Positions 27,964-36,694 of a DNA stretch of 64,000 nt are shown here, piece after piece. Origin of the DNA: Paracoccaceae bacterium (GTDB taxonomy: Bacteria; Pseudomonadota; Alphaproteobacteria; Rhodobacterales; Rhodobacteraceae). The DNA lies in NCBI GenBank assembly GCA_022823605.1, contig JAJEHS010000006.1, positions 276,001 through 340,000 of the forward strand, written 5' to 3'. Positions within the stretch are counted from its first letter, which is position 1, and each line of letters opens with the position of its first letter. The notes below the pieces were generated by a model. The model had not been told where the DNA came from. It ran no database searches and was given only the letters and a program-made list of their open reading frames with translations. The position numbers and the translations under genes are program-made.

Positions 27964-29334
27964 CTATCTGATATAGATCACCTGACATTCGGACTTGCGT
28001 CGGGTGAGTATACGGCATACTTTCTCAGCCGATTTTTCATCCATCCCGATGTACTTCAATACAATACCACGACCATCATCAATCAGAATTTTCTTGGCCG
28101 AAAACAACTCCGAAGGCACCATGAACTCCAATCTTCTGGCATTGCTGTTGGCAAGGCTTTTTGAATAATAGGTTCCGAGAACCACACCGGAATTCTTGGA
28201 CACGATATTTGTACCTTTTAGCAAGGTAAGCCCTCTGGGTCTCGGCAAGGGTGAGAAACTGTCCCATTCTTGCCCATCAATCATCAATGGGTCGGATGCT
28301 CCTCCCAATTCGATGATTTCTGACTGGTTTGAATCATCAAGACCTGCATAATCCACTTCTACAGATTCCACCTTTTCTTGCATGTCACCCATTTCAACCA
28401 AAACCCCTGGCCTGAGTGTCGGAGAGGATAACTCGGCCAAAACCTTTCCGTTAAGGGTATACTTGCCATAGGGAGGAACTTTGGGTTTGACCAGCCTGAC
28501 ATTGGCTTTGGCCCTGGAGAATCCCAAATCCATCAATTTGGCGACCTGTGCATTTCTGGTGGTGGTTGATTTGCCGCCAAATACCGTTGTAATTATGCGA
28601 ACATTACCGCGCTTTGCAGATGCTACCAAATTGAAACCGGCAGCTTGGGTATAGCCTGTTTTTATACCGTCAGCACCACTGTAATTTGTCAGGAATCTCC
28701 GGTTTGTATTGTAAACGGTTTGGCCACCAACATTGGTGTATTTCCTTGAAAAGAGATTATAATAGTCGGGATAATCATAAACCATGTGACGACCGAGAAT
28801 GGTCATATCCCTTGCTGTGGAGTAATGCCCCTTTTGGGTCAATCCATTGGCATTTTTGAAATGGGTATTATTCATACCCATTTGCTTTGCTGTGTTGTTC
28901 ATTCGTCTCGCGAATTCTTCCAGACTACCCTCAATGGCTTCGGCAAGGGCTGTTGAGGCATCATTGGCCGATCTTACAGCAGCTCCCCTGATTAGGTATC
29001 TCAACCGAACCCTTGATCCGGCACGCAGGTAAAGTTTTGACGGGGGTTCAGCTGCAGCCCTTTTGGAAATCAGTACCCTTGTATCCAAGGAAATCTCACC
29101 ATTCTCAACTGCCTCGAATACAACATAAAGGGTCATCATTTTGGTCAAGGATGCAGGATGAAGTATCCTGTCAGCGCTTCTTGAATGCAGTATTTCCCCA
29201 TTCCTTGCGTCCATTACAACCGCGGCATATGGTGCCGCCTTGGCTTCGCCATGAATAGAACACGCAATTATAATTGTTGCCAAAACAGTTATAAATTGTG
29301 CGCAAAATTTTGATGTAACGATTTTAGTAATCAC
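27964..29334 (-). CDS. dacF: D-alanyl-D-alanine carboxypeptidase (DacF-type) with SPOR domain
   Basis: Trims the terminal D-Ala from peptidoglycan stem peptides in the periplasm. Signal peptide at residues 1-33 (IACSIHGEAKA-AP). Penicillin-binding motifs are in order: SLTK in HPASLTKMMT near residue 64, SAND in RSANDAS near residue 121, and KTG in DGIKTGYT near residue 222. The last 75 residues (LANSNARRLEF to the end) look like a SPOR domain, which binds denuded septal peptidoglycan, so the enzyme likely acts at division sites. Total 456 aa. GTG start. Single gene. Confidence 0.93.
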   Translation of the reverse strand: MITKIVTSKFCAQFITVLATIIIACSIHGEAKAAPYAAVVMDARNGEILHSRSADRILHPASLTKMMTLYVVFEAVENGEISLDTRVLISKRAAAEPPSKLYLRAGSRVRLRYLIRGAAVRSANDASTALAEAIEGSLEEFARRMNNTAKQMGMNNTHFKNANGLTQKGHYSTARDMTILGRHMVYDYPDYYNLFSRKYTNVGGQTVYNTNRRFLTNYSGADGIKTGYTQAAGFNLVASAKRGNVRIITTVFGGKSTTTRNAQVAKLMDLGFSRAKANVRLVKPKVPPYGKYTLNGKVLAELSSPTLRPGVLVEMGDMQEKVESVEVDYAGLDDSNQSEIIELGGASDPLMIDGQEWDSFSPLPRPRGLTLLKGTNIVSKNSGVVLGTYYSKSLANSNARRLEFMVPSELFSAKKILIDDGRGIVLKYIGMDEKSAEKVCRILTRRKSECQVIYIR

Positions 29335-29434
29335 TTGCCTGTACTTAATTTCAAAGCCACAATATTGATTTTATTTTGTGACCAATAATCCCAAAGGTCT
29401 CTATATCATTTTACTTTGTAATCTTCAAGACCGT

Positions 29435-30136
29435 TTAAGCAGAATTTATTTTTGACAATACATTTTGTAGTTGTACCAATTCCGAGATTTCAAAATATCT
29501 GTTTGAATCCACCGGTTTTCTGGCTTCATTTTCGTATTCCCAGTTTGGCTCATTGCAGACCAAGACTCCCCAACAACCCACCTTCATGGACGGGAGAATA
29601 TCCGAGCGAATGGAATTGCCAACCATAACACAAGAGGAACAATCGATTTCGTGCCGATCAAAAATCGATCTGTAATTTTCGGGTGTTTTCTTACTGACTA
29701 TTTCAATTTGATCAAACAGATTGCCTAGACCTGATTGTGCTATTTTCCTTTCCTGATCGAATAAATCTCCCATTGTAATCATTATCAGGGTATAATCGTT
29801 GCTTAATTTTTCGACTAAATTCCTGACCCCAGGATAAAGTACCAGGGGATATCTTTGCAGTTCCCTGCCCAAATCAAGAATTTGTGAAATTATTCTGGTC
29901 GGTACCCTTCCCTGAGTGACTTCAATAGCAGTTTCAATCATGGAAAGAGTAAAACTCTTCACTCCAAAACCATGGTAAGCAATGTTTTTCTTTTCGACCT
30001 TGAGTAAATGTGCACTCAGGTCAGATGACGTGGAATATTCTTCCAAAAGGCTTTTGAAGGTATCCTCAGTTGTATTGAAATGTTTGTTATTTGACCAAAG
30101 AGTATCATCTGCATCAAACGCTATTGTCGAAATCAT
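29435..30136 (-). CDS. HAD-superfamily hydrolase
   Basis: A 233-aa haloacid dehalogenase-type phosphatase. Motif I DADDTLW has the nucleophile Asp at residue 8, motif II is ITMGD, motif III a Lys in SKKTPENY, and motif IV VGNSIRSDI. The alpha-helical cap between motifs I and II is of subclass I. Related to YfnB-like phosphatases; the substrate is unknown. Located between dacF and divergent clpS. Confidence 0.88.
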   Translation of the reverse strand: MISTIAFDADDTLWSNNKHFNTTEDTFKSLLEEYSTSSDLSAHLLKVEKKNIAYHGFGVKSFTLSMIETAIEVTQGRVPTRIISQILDLGRELQRYPLVLYPGVRNLVEKLSNDYTLIMITMGDLFDQERKIAQSGLGNLFDQIEIVSKKTPENYRSIFDRHEIDCSSCVMVGNSIRSDILPSMKVGCWGVLVCNEPNWEYENEARKPVDSNRYFEISELVQLQNVLSKINSA

Positions 30137-30217
30137 CTTTGTCTACTTGCTAATTTATGGTAATCGAATAGTAGTCGAATTGATAAAGAAAAGAGTAAAA
30201 GATTGAAAGCAATTATC

Positions 30218-30556
30218 ATGGTTGGTTCTGCTGAAAATGAGCAAGCCAAGCCAAATGATGACATCACTGCTGTATTGGTTCCGGAGCATAAGGAGGAAAT
30301 CGAGAAACCTCCAATGTACAAGGTCCTTCTCTTGAATGATGATTACACGCCGATGGAATTTGTTGTTGCGGTATTACAGGCAGTTTTTGCCTTTTCTCCC
30401 GAAAAAGCATTCGACCTAATGTTAACCGTTCATAACAAAGGCGTGGGAGTAGCAGGGGTTTTCATACATGAAATTGCAGAAACCAAGGCCAATCAGGTAC
30501 TGAGACTTGCCCAGGAGCATGGTCATCCCCTGATGTGTACAATCGAAAAAGAATAA
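30218..30556 (+). CDS. clpS: ATP-dependent Clp protease adaptor ClpS
   Basis: Binds N-degron substrates and delivers them to ClpA-ClpP. The core YKVLLLNDDYTPMEFVV (near residue 34) with the two Asp and the Thr-Pro-Met of the N-degron pocket, and the VHNKGVGVAGVF stretch, are diagnostic. A disordered acidic N terminus precedes it. ATG 30218 gives 112 aa; an in-frame TTG at 30203 is possible. clpA, its usual downstream neighbour, is absent here. Confidence 0.95.
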   Translation: MVGSAENEQAKPNDDITAVLVPEHKEEIEKPPMYKVLLLNDDYTPMEFVVAVLQAVFAFSPEKAFDLMLTVHNKGVGVAGVFIHEIAETKANQVLRLAQEHGHPLMCTIEKE

Positions 30557-30637
30557 ACACGGTCCGATTTCATACTGGAATAAAGAATTATCAGGACTGA
30601 TTTTTAAACAATCACCAATAACTAACGATTGATAACA

Positions 30638-31246
30638 CTAATTTACCGGGTCCAAATCCTTTAGGTTGTCCTTGATTGAACTCAGAAATTTGTCTTGGTG
30701 TGGCTGCTGTACTTCGGATTCCTTTTTTTGCTTTGCTTGCGCCTTCAGGATAGCCTCATCCAAACTCATTTGCTTGCATAATCCAAGGGCAACCGGATCA
30801 ATAGGCTGGATATTGCTGATATTCCAATGTGTTCGATTCCTGATTGCCTCAATCGTCGTTTTTGTCGTGCCGATGAGTTTGCAAATCTGACTATCAGCTA
30901 TTTCTGGATGATTCTTGATCAACCAGAGGATTGCACGTGGTCGGTCCTGCCTTTTGGCAACGGGTGTATATCTGGTACCTGTTCTTTTCTTTTCATCCTT
31001 GACCATAGGCGGAATCTTCAATTGAAGTTCATAATTGGGGTCCGCTTCCCCCTTCTCGATTTCAGATTTGTCGACTTGGTTGCCTGCTATGGGGTCAATG
31101 CCCAAAATTCCCACTGCAACATCTTCGTTGGCAATCCCTTCAATTTCCAACAAATGCATACCGCAGAATTTCGCTATCTGGTCAAAAGTCAGTGATGTGT
31201 TATCAACCAACCATACGGCAGTTGCCTTAGCCATTATAGGTTTCAT
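30638..31246 (-). CDS. trcR: Cell-cycle transcriptional regulator TrcR (DUF1013)
   Basis: Alphaproteobacteria-specific DNA-binding protein, described in Caulobacter as a transcriptional regulator that associates with RNA polymerase. The N-terminal block KATAVWLVDNTSLTFDQIAKFCGMH is split here as KATAVWLVDNTSLTF and DQIAKFCGMHLLEIEGIA, nearly family-invariant. A second helix-turn-helix is RPRAILWLIKNHPEIADSQI, followed by IGTTKTTIEAIRNRTHWN. The C-terminal tail is Lys/Gln-rich. 202 aa. Its presence is one of the better taxonomic markers in the window. Confidence 0.92.
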   Translation of the reverse strand: MKPIMAKATAVWLVDNTSLTFDQIAKFCGMHLLEIEGIANEDVAVGILGIDPIAGNQVDKSEIEKGEADPNYELQLKIPPMVKDEKKRTGTRYTPVAKRQDRPRAILWLIKNHPEIADSQICKLIGTTKTTIEAIRNRTHWNISNIQPIDPVALGLCKQMSLDEAILKAQAKQKKESEVQQPHQDKFLSSIKDNLKDLDPVN

Positions 31247-31346
31247 TACATTTCCATTAATTCAATAGTCCAGATCTGCAAGCCACAGGCCCACTACTCT
31301 TACATTCTGGAATTGGCATTTTTCAAAATAGTAGGTTCTTACTTAT

Positions 31347-32336
31347 TTAGATTTCCAATACTATTTTTCCAATATGCTTGGAGGATTCCATTTTCTTATG
31401 AGCTTCAACGACCTCATCAAGTTTAAAAGTCGAATCCATAATGGGTTTTATCCGACCTGTTTCCAAATAAGGAAATACCTTTTCCATAAGGTCTTCAGCA
31501 ATTCTTGCCTTGGCCAAATCTGATTGGGGACGAAGAGTACTGCCGGTAATGGTCAATCTTCTTACCATCAACTGGGCAAAGTTCAATTCAATTTTGGGGC
31601 CCTGCAAAAAAGCAATCTGAACTAGTCTTCCATCATCAGCCAGGATTTTTACATTTTTGGGAAGATAATCTCCACCCACCATATCCAAAATCAGATCAAC
31701 TCCCTTTCTACCGGTAATATCCCTGATTTCTTCTACGAAATCCTGGTTTTTATAGTTGATGACCAATTCAGCCCCAAGTTCCTTGCAAACCCCTGCTTTT
31801 TCAGCTGAGCCCACTGTGGTAAATACTCTGGCTCCAAACAATTCAGCCAATTGAATTGCAGTGGTACCTATCCCGGAACTGCCACCATGAATCAGGATTG
31901 TTTCACCCGCCTTGAGACCTCCCCGCATAAAAACATTACTCCAGACGGTAAAGTAGGTTTCGCAAATAGCTGCTGCAGTATTGAAATCCATACCCACAGG
32001 TACAGGCAATGCATGGTTCTCATGTGTCAGGGAATATTCAGCATAACCACCTCCGGGAAGAAGGGCACAAACCTCATCGCCAATTTTCCATCTAGTGACT
32101 CTTTCTCCAACTGCCACTATGGTTCCGGCACTTTCCAAACCAGGGAGATCGCTTGCCTCCTTTGGAGGATTATAAGAACCCGATCTCTGCAAAATATCCG
32201 GCCTGTTTACACCAGCACTTGCATTTTGAATCAGTATCTGATTACCCTCCGGGGTAGGGATTTCCCTTTGGTTGAGTTTTAATACTTCAGGTCCACCAAA
32301 ACTGGAGATCTCCACCACACGCATGGTTTTTGCCAT
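31347..32336 (-). CDS. NAD(P)H-quinone oxidoreductase (zinc-free MDR family, QOR/PIG3 type)
   Basis: A medium-chain reductase that reduces quinones or enones with NADPH. The 329-aa protein has the N-terminal GroES-like fold (GVNRPDILQRSGSYNPP), the Rossmann motif HGGSSGIGTTAIQLA near residue 150 and the INYKNQDF segment typical of PIG3/QOR2 proteins. Structural-zinc cysteines are missing, as expected for this subfamily. The start overlaps the stop of the COQ9 gene in a TAATG junction, linking it to quinone biology. Confidence 0.9.
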   Translation of the reverse strand: MAKTMRVVEISSFGGPEVLKLNQREIPTPEGNQILIQNASAGVNRPDILQRSGSYNPPKEASDLPGLESAGTIVAVGERVTRWKIGDEVCALLPGGGYAEYSLTHENHALPVPVGMDFNTAAAICETYFTVWSNVFMRGGLKAGETILIHGGSSGIGTTAIQLAELFGARVFTTVGSAEKAGVCKELGAELVINYKNQDFVEEIRDITGRKGVDLILDMVGGDYLPKNVKILADDGRLVQIAFLQGPKIELNFAQLMVRRLTITGSTLRPQSDLAKARIAEDLMEKVFPYLETGRIKPIMDSTFKLDEVVEAHKKMESSKHIGKIVLEI

Positions 32337-33043
32337 TAATTGTTTTCCTCATTCGGCATCCAACCTGGATATCTGCTCTTGTCAATCCCTCCTCTTGTAT
32401 TTCGTATCGGCAGTTTTTCAAGGGTTCTGAATAGAGGTTTGAAGATGGGATTTCCCTTTGCATGGGATTTTATCTTTTCAAATTCCATTACATCATTGAT
32501 CCTGCGGTGAATAAATTCCCTCGTGTCAATGCAACCCTCACTTCGATCACCGATAAAGAACAAAAAAGTTGATGAAATTATTCCTGAAAGAATCATTCGC
32601 TTGGTGTACCAGTTGTAGTCTTCAGAATCATCATCCATAAATGTCCAAATCTTGTCTGCCGTAGCCCAAACCAATTTGGTACCTGGAAGCATATTTACGG
32701 GAAGCAAAAAGGTCGCCATAAGTTTTCTAATCAATATTTGATGAGATTCAACAACAGTAACCCTTAACCAGATTGCTTCGGCAATTTTTTCACTGTATCT
32801 CATTTTATAAAGATCAATTTCGGCAAGAGCCTCCAACATTTTCTTGTCACCATATTCATGGAAATAAATTGGTAAATCCGCTTCTCCCTTGGGGAAAAGT
32901 CGATAACCGGTTTCCAAATCCAGGTTGGCATCTTCCAGAGCCGACTCGAAGGTAGCCTTGGTCCAACCATCAAAAGGCACATGTTGCAAGGCATGTTCCA
33001 GCACTTTATCCTTGATTGCTTCATCTTCCAAATTATCGCTCAT
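32336..33043 (-). CDS. coq9: COQ9 family ubiquinone biosynthesis protein
   Basis: Lipid-binding accessory protein of ubiquinone synthesis; TetR-like helical fold. Characteristic residues are HVPFDGWTKATFESALED near the N terminus and, near the C terminus, the helix with DRSEGCIDTREFIHRRINDVMEFEK. 235 aa. The start was set at ATG 33043 because GGAAGGAAG precedes it; an upstream in-frame start at 33085 would add 14 residues. COQ9 is found in alphaproteobacteria and mitochondria, another lineage marker. Divergent from rpsU, an arrangement seen in other alphaproteobacteria. Confidence 0.92.
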   Translation of the reverse strand: MSDNLEDEAIKDKVLEHALQHVPFDGWTKATFESALEDANLDLETGYRLFPKGEADLPIYFHEYGDKKMLEALAEIDLYKMRYSEKIAEAIWLRVTVVESHQILIRKLMATFLLPVNMLPGTKLVWATADKIWTFMDDDSEDYNWYTKRMILSGIISSTFLFFIGDRSEGCIDTREFIHRRINDVMEFEKIKSHAKGNPIFKPLFRTLEKLPIRNTRGGIDKSRYPGWMPNEENN

Positions 33044-33254
33044 TTTCTTCCTTCCATTTATTGTACTTTTTTCAAAACGTCCCAATCACAACAGTTTTGC
33101 TTCCAATTAAATTGTTTTACCTACAGGTTCTTTAAAATTAATAAAATGGATTTATTTAAACATTGAAGCAAATCCCTTACCTGATTTACTGAACAATATA
33201 AGGGATAAATGCTACATTACTATTTTTTTCTTGTTTGAAAGGTGGCTTGATTTT

Positions 33255-33461
33255 ATGCAAGTAATAGTTCGTGACAATAATGTTGAACAGGCGATTAGAG
33301 TTCTGAAAAAGAAACTTCAAAGAGAAGGTGTTTTTAGGGAGATGAAACTTCGTCAACATTATGAAAAACCTTCCCAAAAAAAAGCACGAGAAAAATCAGA
33401 GGCGATTAGAAGATCACGTAAGTTGGCCCGTAAGCGAGCCATGATGGAAGGCAATCTCTAA
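33255..33461 (+). CDS. rpsU: 30S ribosomal protein bS21
   Basis: Small basic ribosomal protein of 68 aa: [20 protein letters not shown] at the N terminus, then Arg/Lys-rich [15 protein letters not shown]. Start ATG 33255 with AAAGGTGG upstream. bS21 sits near the anti-Shine-Dalgarno end of 16S rRNA and helps select start sites. Confidence 0.97.
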   Translation: MQVIVRDNNVEQAIRVLKKKLQREGVFREMKLRQHYEKPSQKKAREKSEAIRRSRKLARKRAMMEGNL

Positions 33462-33567
33462 AATTTTTTCTCAATCTCTCCTTCGGATTGAACATCATCT
33501 ACATTCTAACTACAACCCCGTGAATAATACCATTTGTGTTTTGTTCACTTTTTCCGATTGTCACGAA

Positions 33568-33576
33568 TTATCCACA
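33568..33576 (+). promoter_or_regulatory. Perfect DnaA-box consensus in the rpsU-decarboxylase gap
   Basis: TTATCCACA, the consensus DnaA box, lies in a 250-base AT-rich gap (33462-33714). Weaker 7-of-9 matches (TTGTTCACT at 33541 region and TGTGGAAGA near 33618) flank it. A single perfect box can occur by chance in this composition. No ORF is seen in the gap. Confidence 0.3.
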
Positions 33577-33714
33577 ATATAATTATCATCAAATTCATTG
33601 ATTTTAATGACCCAAATGTGGAAGAGTTACAGACCACCAAACTGTTTGAATTCATATCACTAATCACTGACTATGATATGAATATGTGGTTTAAGACGAT
33701 TTAGGATACCAAGA

Positions 33715-35193
33715 ATGAACAAGAAAAGTATGTCTTCCGCTGATGGGATCAAAGCCAATTCCAGCCAAGATGAGTTCGGGGAACTTCAAATGTCCCCAGT
33801 TGAAATGCTCAATCTTGCTAATAGGACAGCAGAACTCTTGATTGAGAGAATCCAGAATCTGCCCTCCGAAAATGCTTGGGATGGGGACTTTAGGGGGGAA
33901 CTAGAAAATCGTTTGCTTGAAGCACCGCCGGAAACTGGGACTTCTGCTTTGGAAGTTATAGAGCGGGCCATGAAAGAAGTCCTACCTTACGCACTTCGAC
34001 TCGATCATCCCCGTAGTTTTGCTTTTGTTTCTTCTTCACCTACTTGGCCAGGTATACTGGCTGATTTTATTGCTTCAGCCTACAATCCCAACTTAGCAAC
34101 CTGGTTGACGGCTAGTGGTCCTTCTCAATTGGAACTGGTGGTTATTGAATGGTTCAAGAATTGGATTGGTTATCCAGAGAGTGCAGGTGGACTATTGGTG
34201 AGTGGAGGTTCAGCAGCAGCACTCAACGCTTTTTTTGCAGCAAGGGAAGCTGCTGGCAATCCAGAAAAACCTACTGTGTACATGAGTGACCAGAGTCATA
34301 GCGCTCAGCTTCGTGCTGCAAGGATCGTGGGTGTAAACGCAAATTGCATTCGTAAAATTCCCGTTGACAAGAATTTTCGCCTGGATTTGAAGGAACTCGT
34401 ACTATCAGTATCTGAGGATCGTGCTGCTGGGTTCAATCCAATTGCCATCTGTGCAAATGCAGGTACCGCTGGCAATGGAGCTATTGACCCACTTAACGAG
34501 ATGTCCGAATATTGTTCGAAAGAAAATATTTGGCTTCATGTTGATGCCGCTTATGGTGGATTTGCATTGCTTACAAAAAAAGGCAAACAACTCCTGCAAG
34601 GAATCGAAAAAGCTGATTCAATTGGACTTGATGGCCACAAATGGCTCTTCCAGCCTTACGAAGTTGGAGGGCTCATGGTTAAGGATATACGTAATTTAGA
34701 AAATGCCTTTGCAGTTCATCATGATGTTCTCCAAGATACTATTTGGGGAGCAAACCATCCCAACTTCTCGGATAAAAGTTACCAGCTTAGCCGTTCTTTT
34801 CGTGCATTGAAAGTATGGATGTCAATTCAGACTTTTGGTTTGGCTGCATTTCGGCGTGCGGTTGAAAGAGGGATGGATTTTGCAGATCAATCAGAAAAAT
34901 ATATTCAGGAAAGCAATATCCTGGAATTGTTAGCTCCCGCTTCTCTAGGGATCGTTTGCTTTCGGATCAATCCCTCTGATGAGAAACTAGATGAAGATTT
35001 GGTAGAAGAAATCAACAGGACGGTACTTGCCCGGGTTTTTTGGGAGGACAATGCCATCATTTCCTCAACGCTTGTCGAAAAGAAATTTGCTTTACGACTC
35101 TGCATAATCAATCATAACACAACTTGGAAAGACGTATTGGAAACACTTGTTGTTATTGAACAATTTGGCAAAGAGGAATTATCCAAGGTCTGA
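33715..35193 (+). CDS. PLP-dependent group II amino-acid decarboxylase family protein
   Basis: A 492-aa relative of aromatic L-amino-acid, tryptophan and glutamate decarboxylases. Landmarks: LDHPRSFAFVSSSPTWPG, the SGGSAAALNAFFAAR block, YMSDQSHSAQLRAA (His that stacks on PLP), HVDAAYGGFALL (Asp that binds the ring nitrogen) and Lys309 in LDGHKWLFQPYE (Schiff base). All catalytic residues are present, so it should be active. The substrate is not predictable: aromatic amino acids, aspartate or a sulfonate precursor are all open. It stands alone between two long gaps, with no transporter or regulator beside it. ATG start, ribosome site weak. Confidence 0.87.
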   Translation: MNKKSMSSADGIKANSSQDEFGELQMSPVEMLNLANRTAELLIERIQNLPSENAWDGDFRGELENRLLEAPPETGTSALEVIERAMKEVLPYALRLDHPRSFAFVSSSPTWPGILADFIASAYNPNLATWLTASGPSQLELVVIEWFKNWIGYPESAGGLLVSGGSAAALNAFFAAREAAGNPEKPTVYMSDQSHSAQLRAARIVGVNANCIRKIPVDKNFRLDLKELVLSVSEDRAAGFNPIAICANAGTAGNGAIDPLNEMSEYCSKENIWLHVDAAYGGFALLTKKGKQLLQGIEKADSIGLDGHKWLFQPYEVGGLMVKDIRNLENAFAVHHDVLQDTIWGANHPNFSDKSYQLSRSFRALKVWMSIQTFGLAAFRRAVERGMDFADQSEKYIQESNILELLAPASLGIVCFRINPSDEKLDEDLVEEINRTVLARVFWEDNAIISSTLVEKKFALRLCIINHNTTWKDVLETLVVIEQFGKEELSKV

Positions 35194-35642
35194 ATGCTTG
35201 GCAGGCCACTGTTAGTCATGTTGACTCTTCGTCCTAAATGGTGAAGGTCAACTACCTACTCCCCAGGATATTCCAGACCATCCAAATGGGAGTAAATATC
35301 GTTATTAACCGCTGAAAAAGACGAAGCCCCTTTTCTCTTTGCGGACATTGCTGATCAACTGTTGAATATTGCGAGGAAGATCAGGACCAAGATTGCGATA
35401 ATGATTACATTTCTTGAAAATTTTATAAAGGTGGAAAAATCCCTTTCGTTTTGCTCAACATTCATTGAACCATGTTTATATTCCGACACTAGGTTTCCCT
35501 TTATTTAACAAGTTGCAGGTCAATATTTCAAATTACCATTTGTTGGTTGTGCATTTATATAATCATATTTTCCTTGAACCCAACAAATTCACAATGTTTA
35601 ATCAAAATATAGCAAAAATGGATCCCTGATCGACTGAAAAAA
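35194..35642. other. Long non-coding gap
   Basis: About 450 bases between the decarboxylase gene and the convergent MBL hydrolase gene. No ORF with a ribosome site, terminator with a T tract or RNA signature was recognised. Confidence 0.5.
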
Positions 35643-36668
35643 CTAATTCAATTGCCAAGTGAAATAACCCTTCTCATGATCGGTTCTGCTAATTTTCCCT
35701 TCCTTCCACAAAAAATTCAGGTGGGCATAAGCCTCGGCTGTTGCCAATCCGAATTCTCTTTCGGGTATTCTTCTTCCAAATAGGATTTCAAAGCACTCAA
35801 TAACTGTTCTTGGCTCGGTTAGATAAGACAACAAACTGTCCAGACAAACCTTATGATGATCGATGAGTTGCCCCAAACGTTCCTTTACACCCCTGAAGGG
35901 TGACTTGTGTCCAGCCAGCACAAGGGTTTCATTATTTGTTGTTTCATAAAATATCCGGCAAGACTCCAACCATTCTTTCAAAGGATTTGCTTCGGGTTCC
36001 GTGGCATAAACCCCGATGTTGGGAGTAATATCTGGTAGAAACTGGTCTCCTGCCAAACACATACTTCCATCCTTTGCCCAAAAGGTTGCATGTGCGGGCG
36101 CATGGCCATGGCCAATCCTTACGTTCCAGTTCCTTTTACCTATCATAATGGTATCTCCCTCGGATATTCTGGTGTATCCCAGAGGAATTTGATGAACCAC
36201 GTCCGCAAAATTAAATGGTCTGGAATTTTTCCTTTCTTCCAGTTTCTCCTTGTCCAACCCTGCATTCTGAAAGTAGGAAATGGATTCATCAGTGGGTTTT
36301 TCCTGAACATCAAGAACCAGCATACGAGCCAATAACCAGGAAGTCCTGGTGGTAACTATTTCGGAATTAAATTCTGATCTAAACCAACCTGCCATACCCA
36401 TATGGTCAGGGTGATAATGAGTTACTATTACCCGGTTAACAGGCTTTGGATCAAGGTGCTTACCAATTATATTCTGCCAGATTTCGACTCCTCGCCTGGT
36501 ATAAAACCCGGTATCGATTATTGTCCAGCCAGTGTCTTCTTCAAAGGCAAAAACATTCACATGATCAAGTGCCATGGGAAGTGGCAATCTAAACCAAAGG
36601 ATTCCCTCGTCAATCATGACGGGATGTTCATCCTGGGGTTTTTCTGAGTATGGGAACGCTATGGTCAT
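35643..36668 (-). CDS. MBL-fold metallohydrolase
   Basis: Metallo-beta-lactamase-fold enzyme with the di-metal motif THYHPDHMG near residue 80, a second-ligand region GHGHAPAHATFW and CLAGDQFLP. A C-terminal winged-helix-like part (EREFGLATAEAYAHLNFLWKEG) resembles the LACTB2/RNase-Z-related group. 341 aa from ATG 36668; an in-frame TTG at 36698 overlaps the end of the upstream gene. It follows the acyl-CoA dehydrogenase closely and is probably co-transcribed, so a thioester or fatty-acid-linked substrate is possible. Confidence 0.87.
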   Translation of the reverse strand: MTIAFPYSEKPQDEHPVMIDEGILWFRLPLPMALDHVNVFAFEEDTGWTIIDTGFYTRRGVEIWQNIIGKHLDPKPVNRVIVTHYHPDHMGMAGWFRSEFNSEIVTTRTSWLLARMLVLDVQEKPTDESISYFQNAGLDKEKLEERKNSRPFNFADVVHQIPLGYTRISEGDTIMIGKRNWNVRIGHGHAPAHATFWAKDGSMCLAGDQFLPDITPNIGVYATEPEANPLKEWLESCRIFYETTNNETLVLAGHKSPFRGVKERLGQLIDHHKVCLDSLLSYLTEPRTVIECFEILFGRRIPEREFGLATAEAYAHLNFLWKEGKISRTDHEKGYFTWQLN

Positions 36669-36694
36669 CAAATTTCTTTGAAAAAACGATTGTT

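Noticed and set aside
33462..33500. TCAATC-9-GATTGA dyad after rpsU as terminator
   Set aside because: Only a 6-bp AT-rich stem with a long loop and no T tract.
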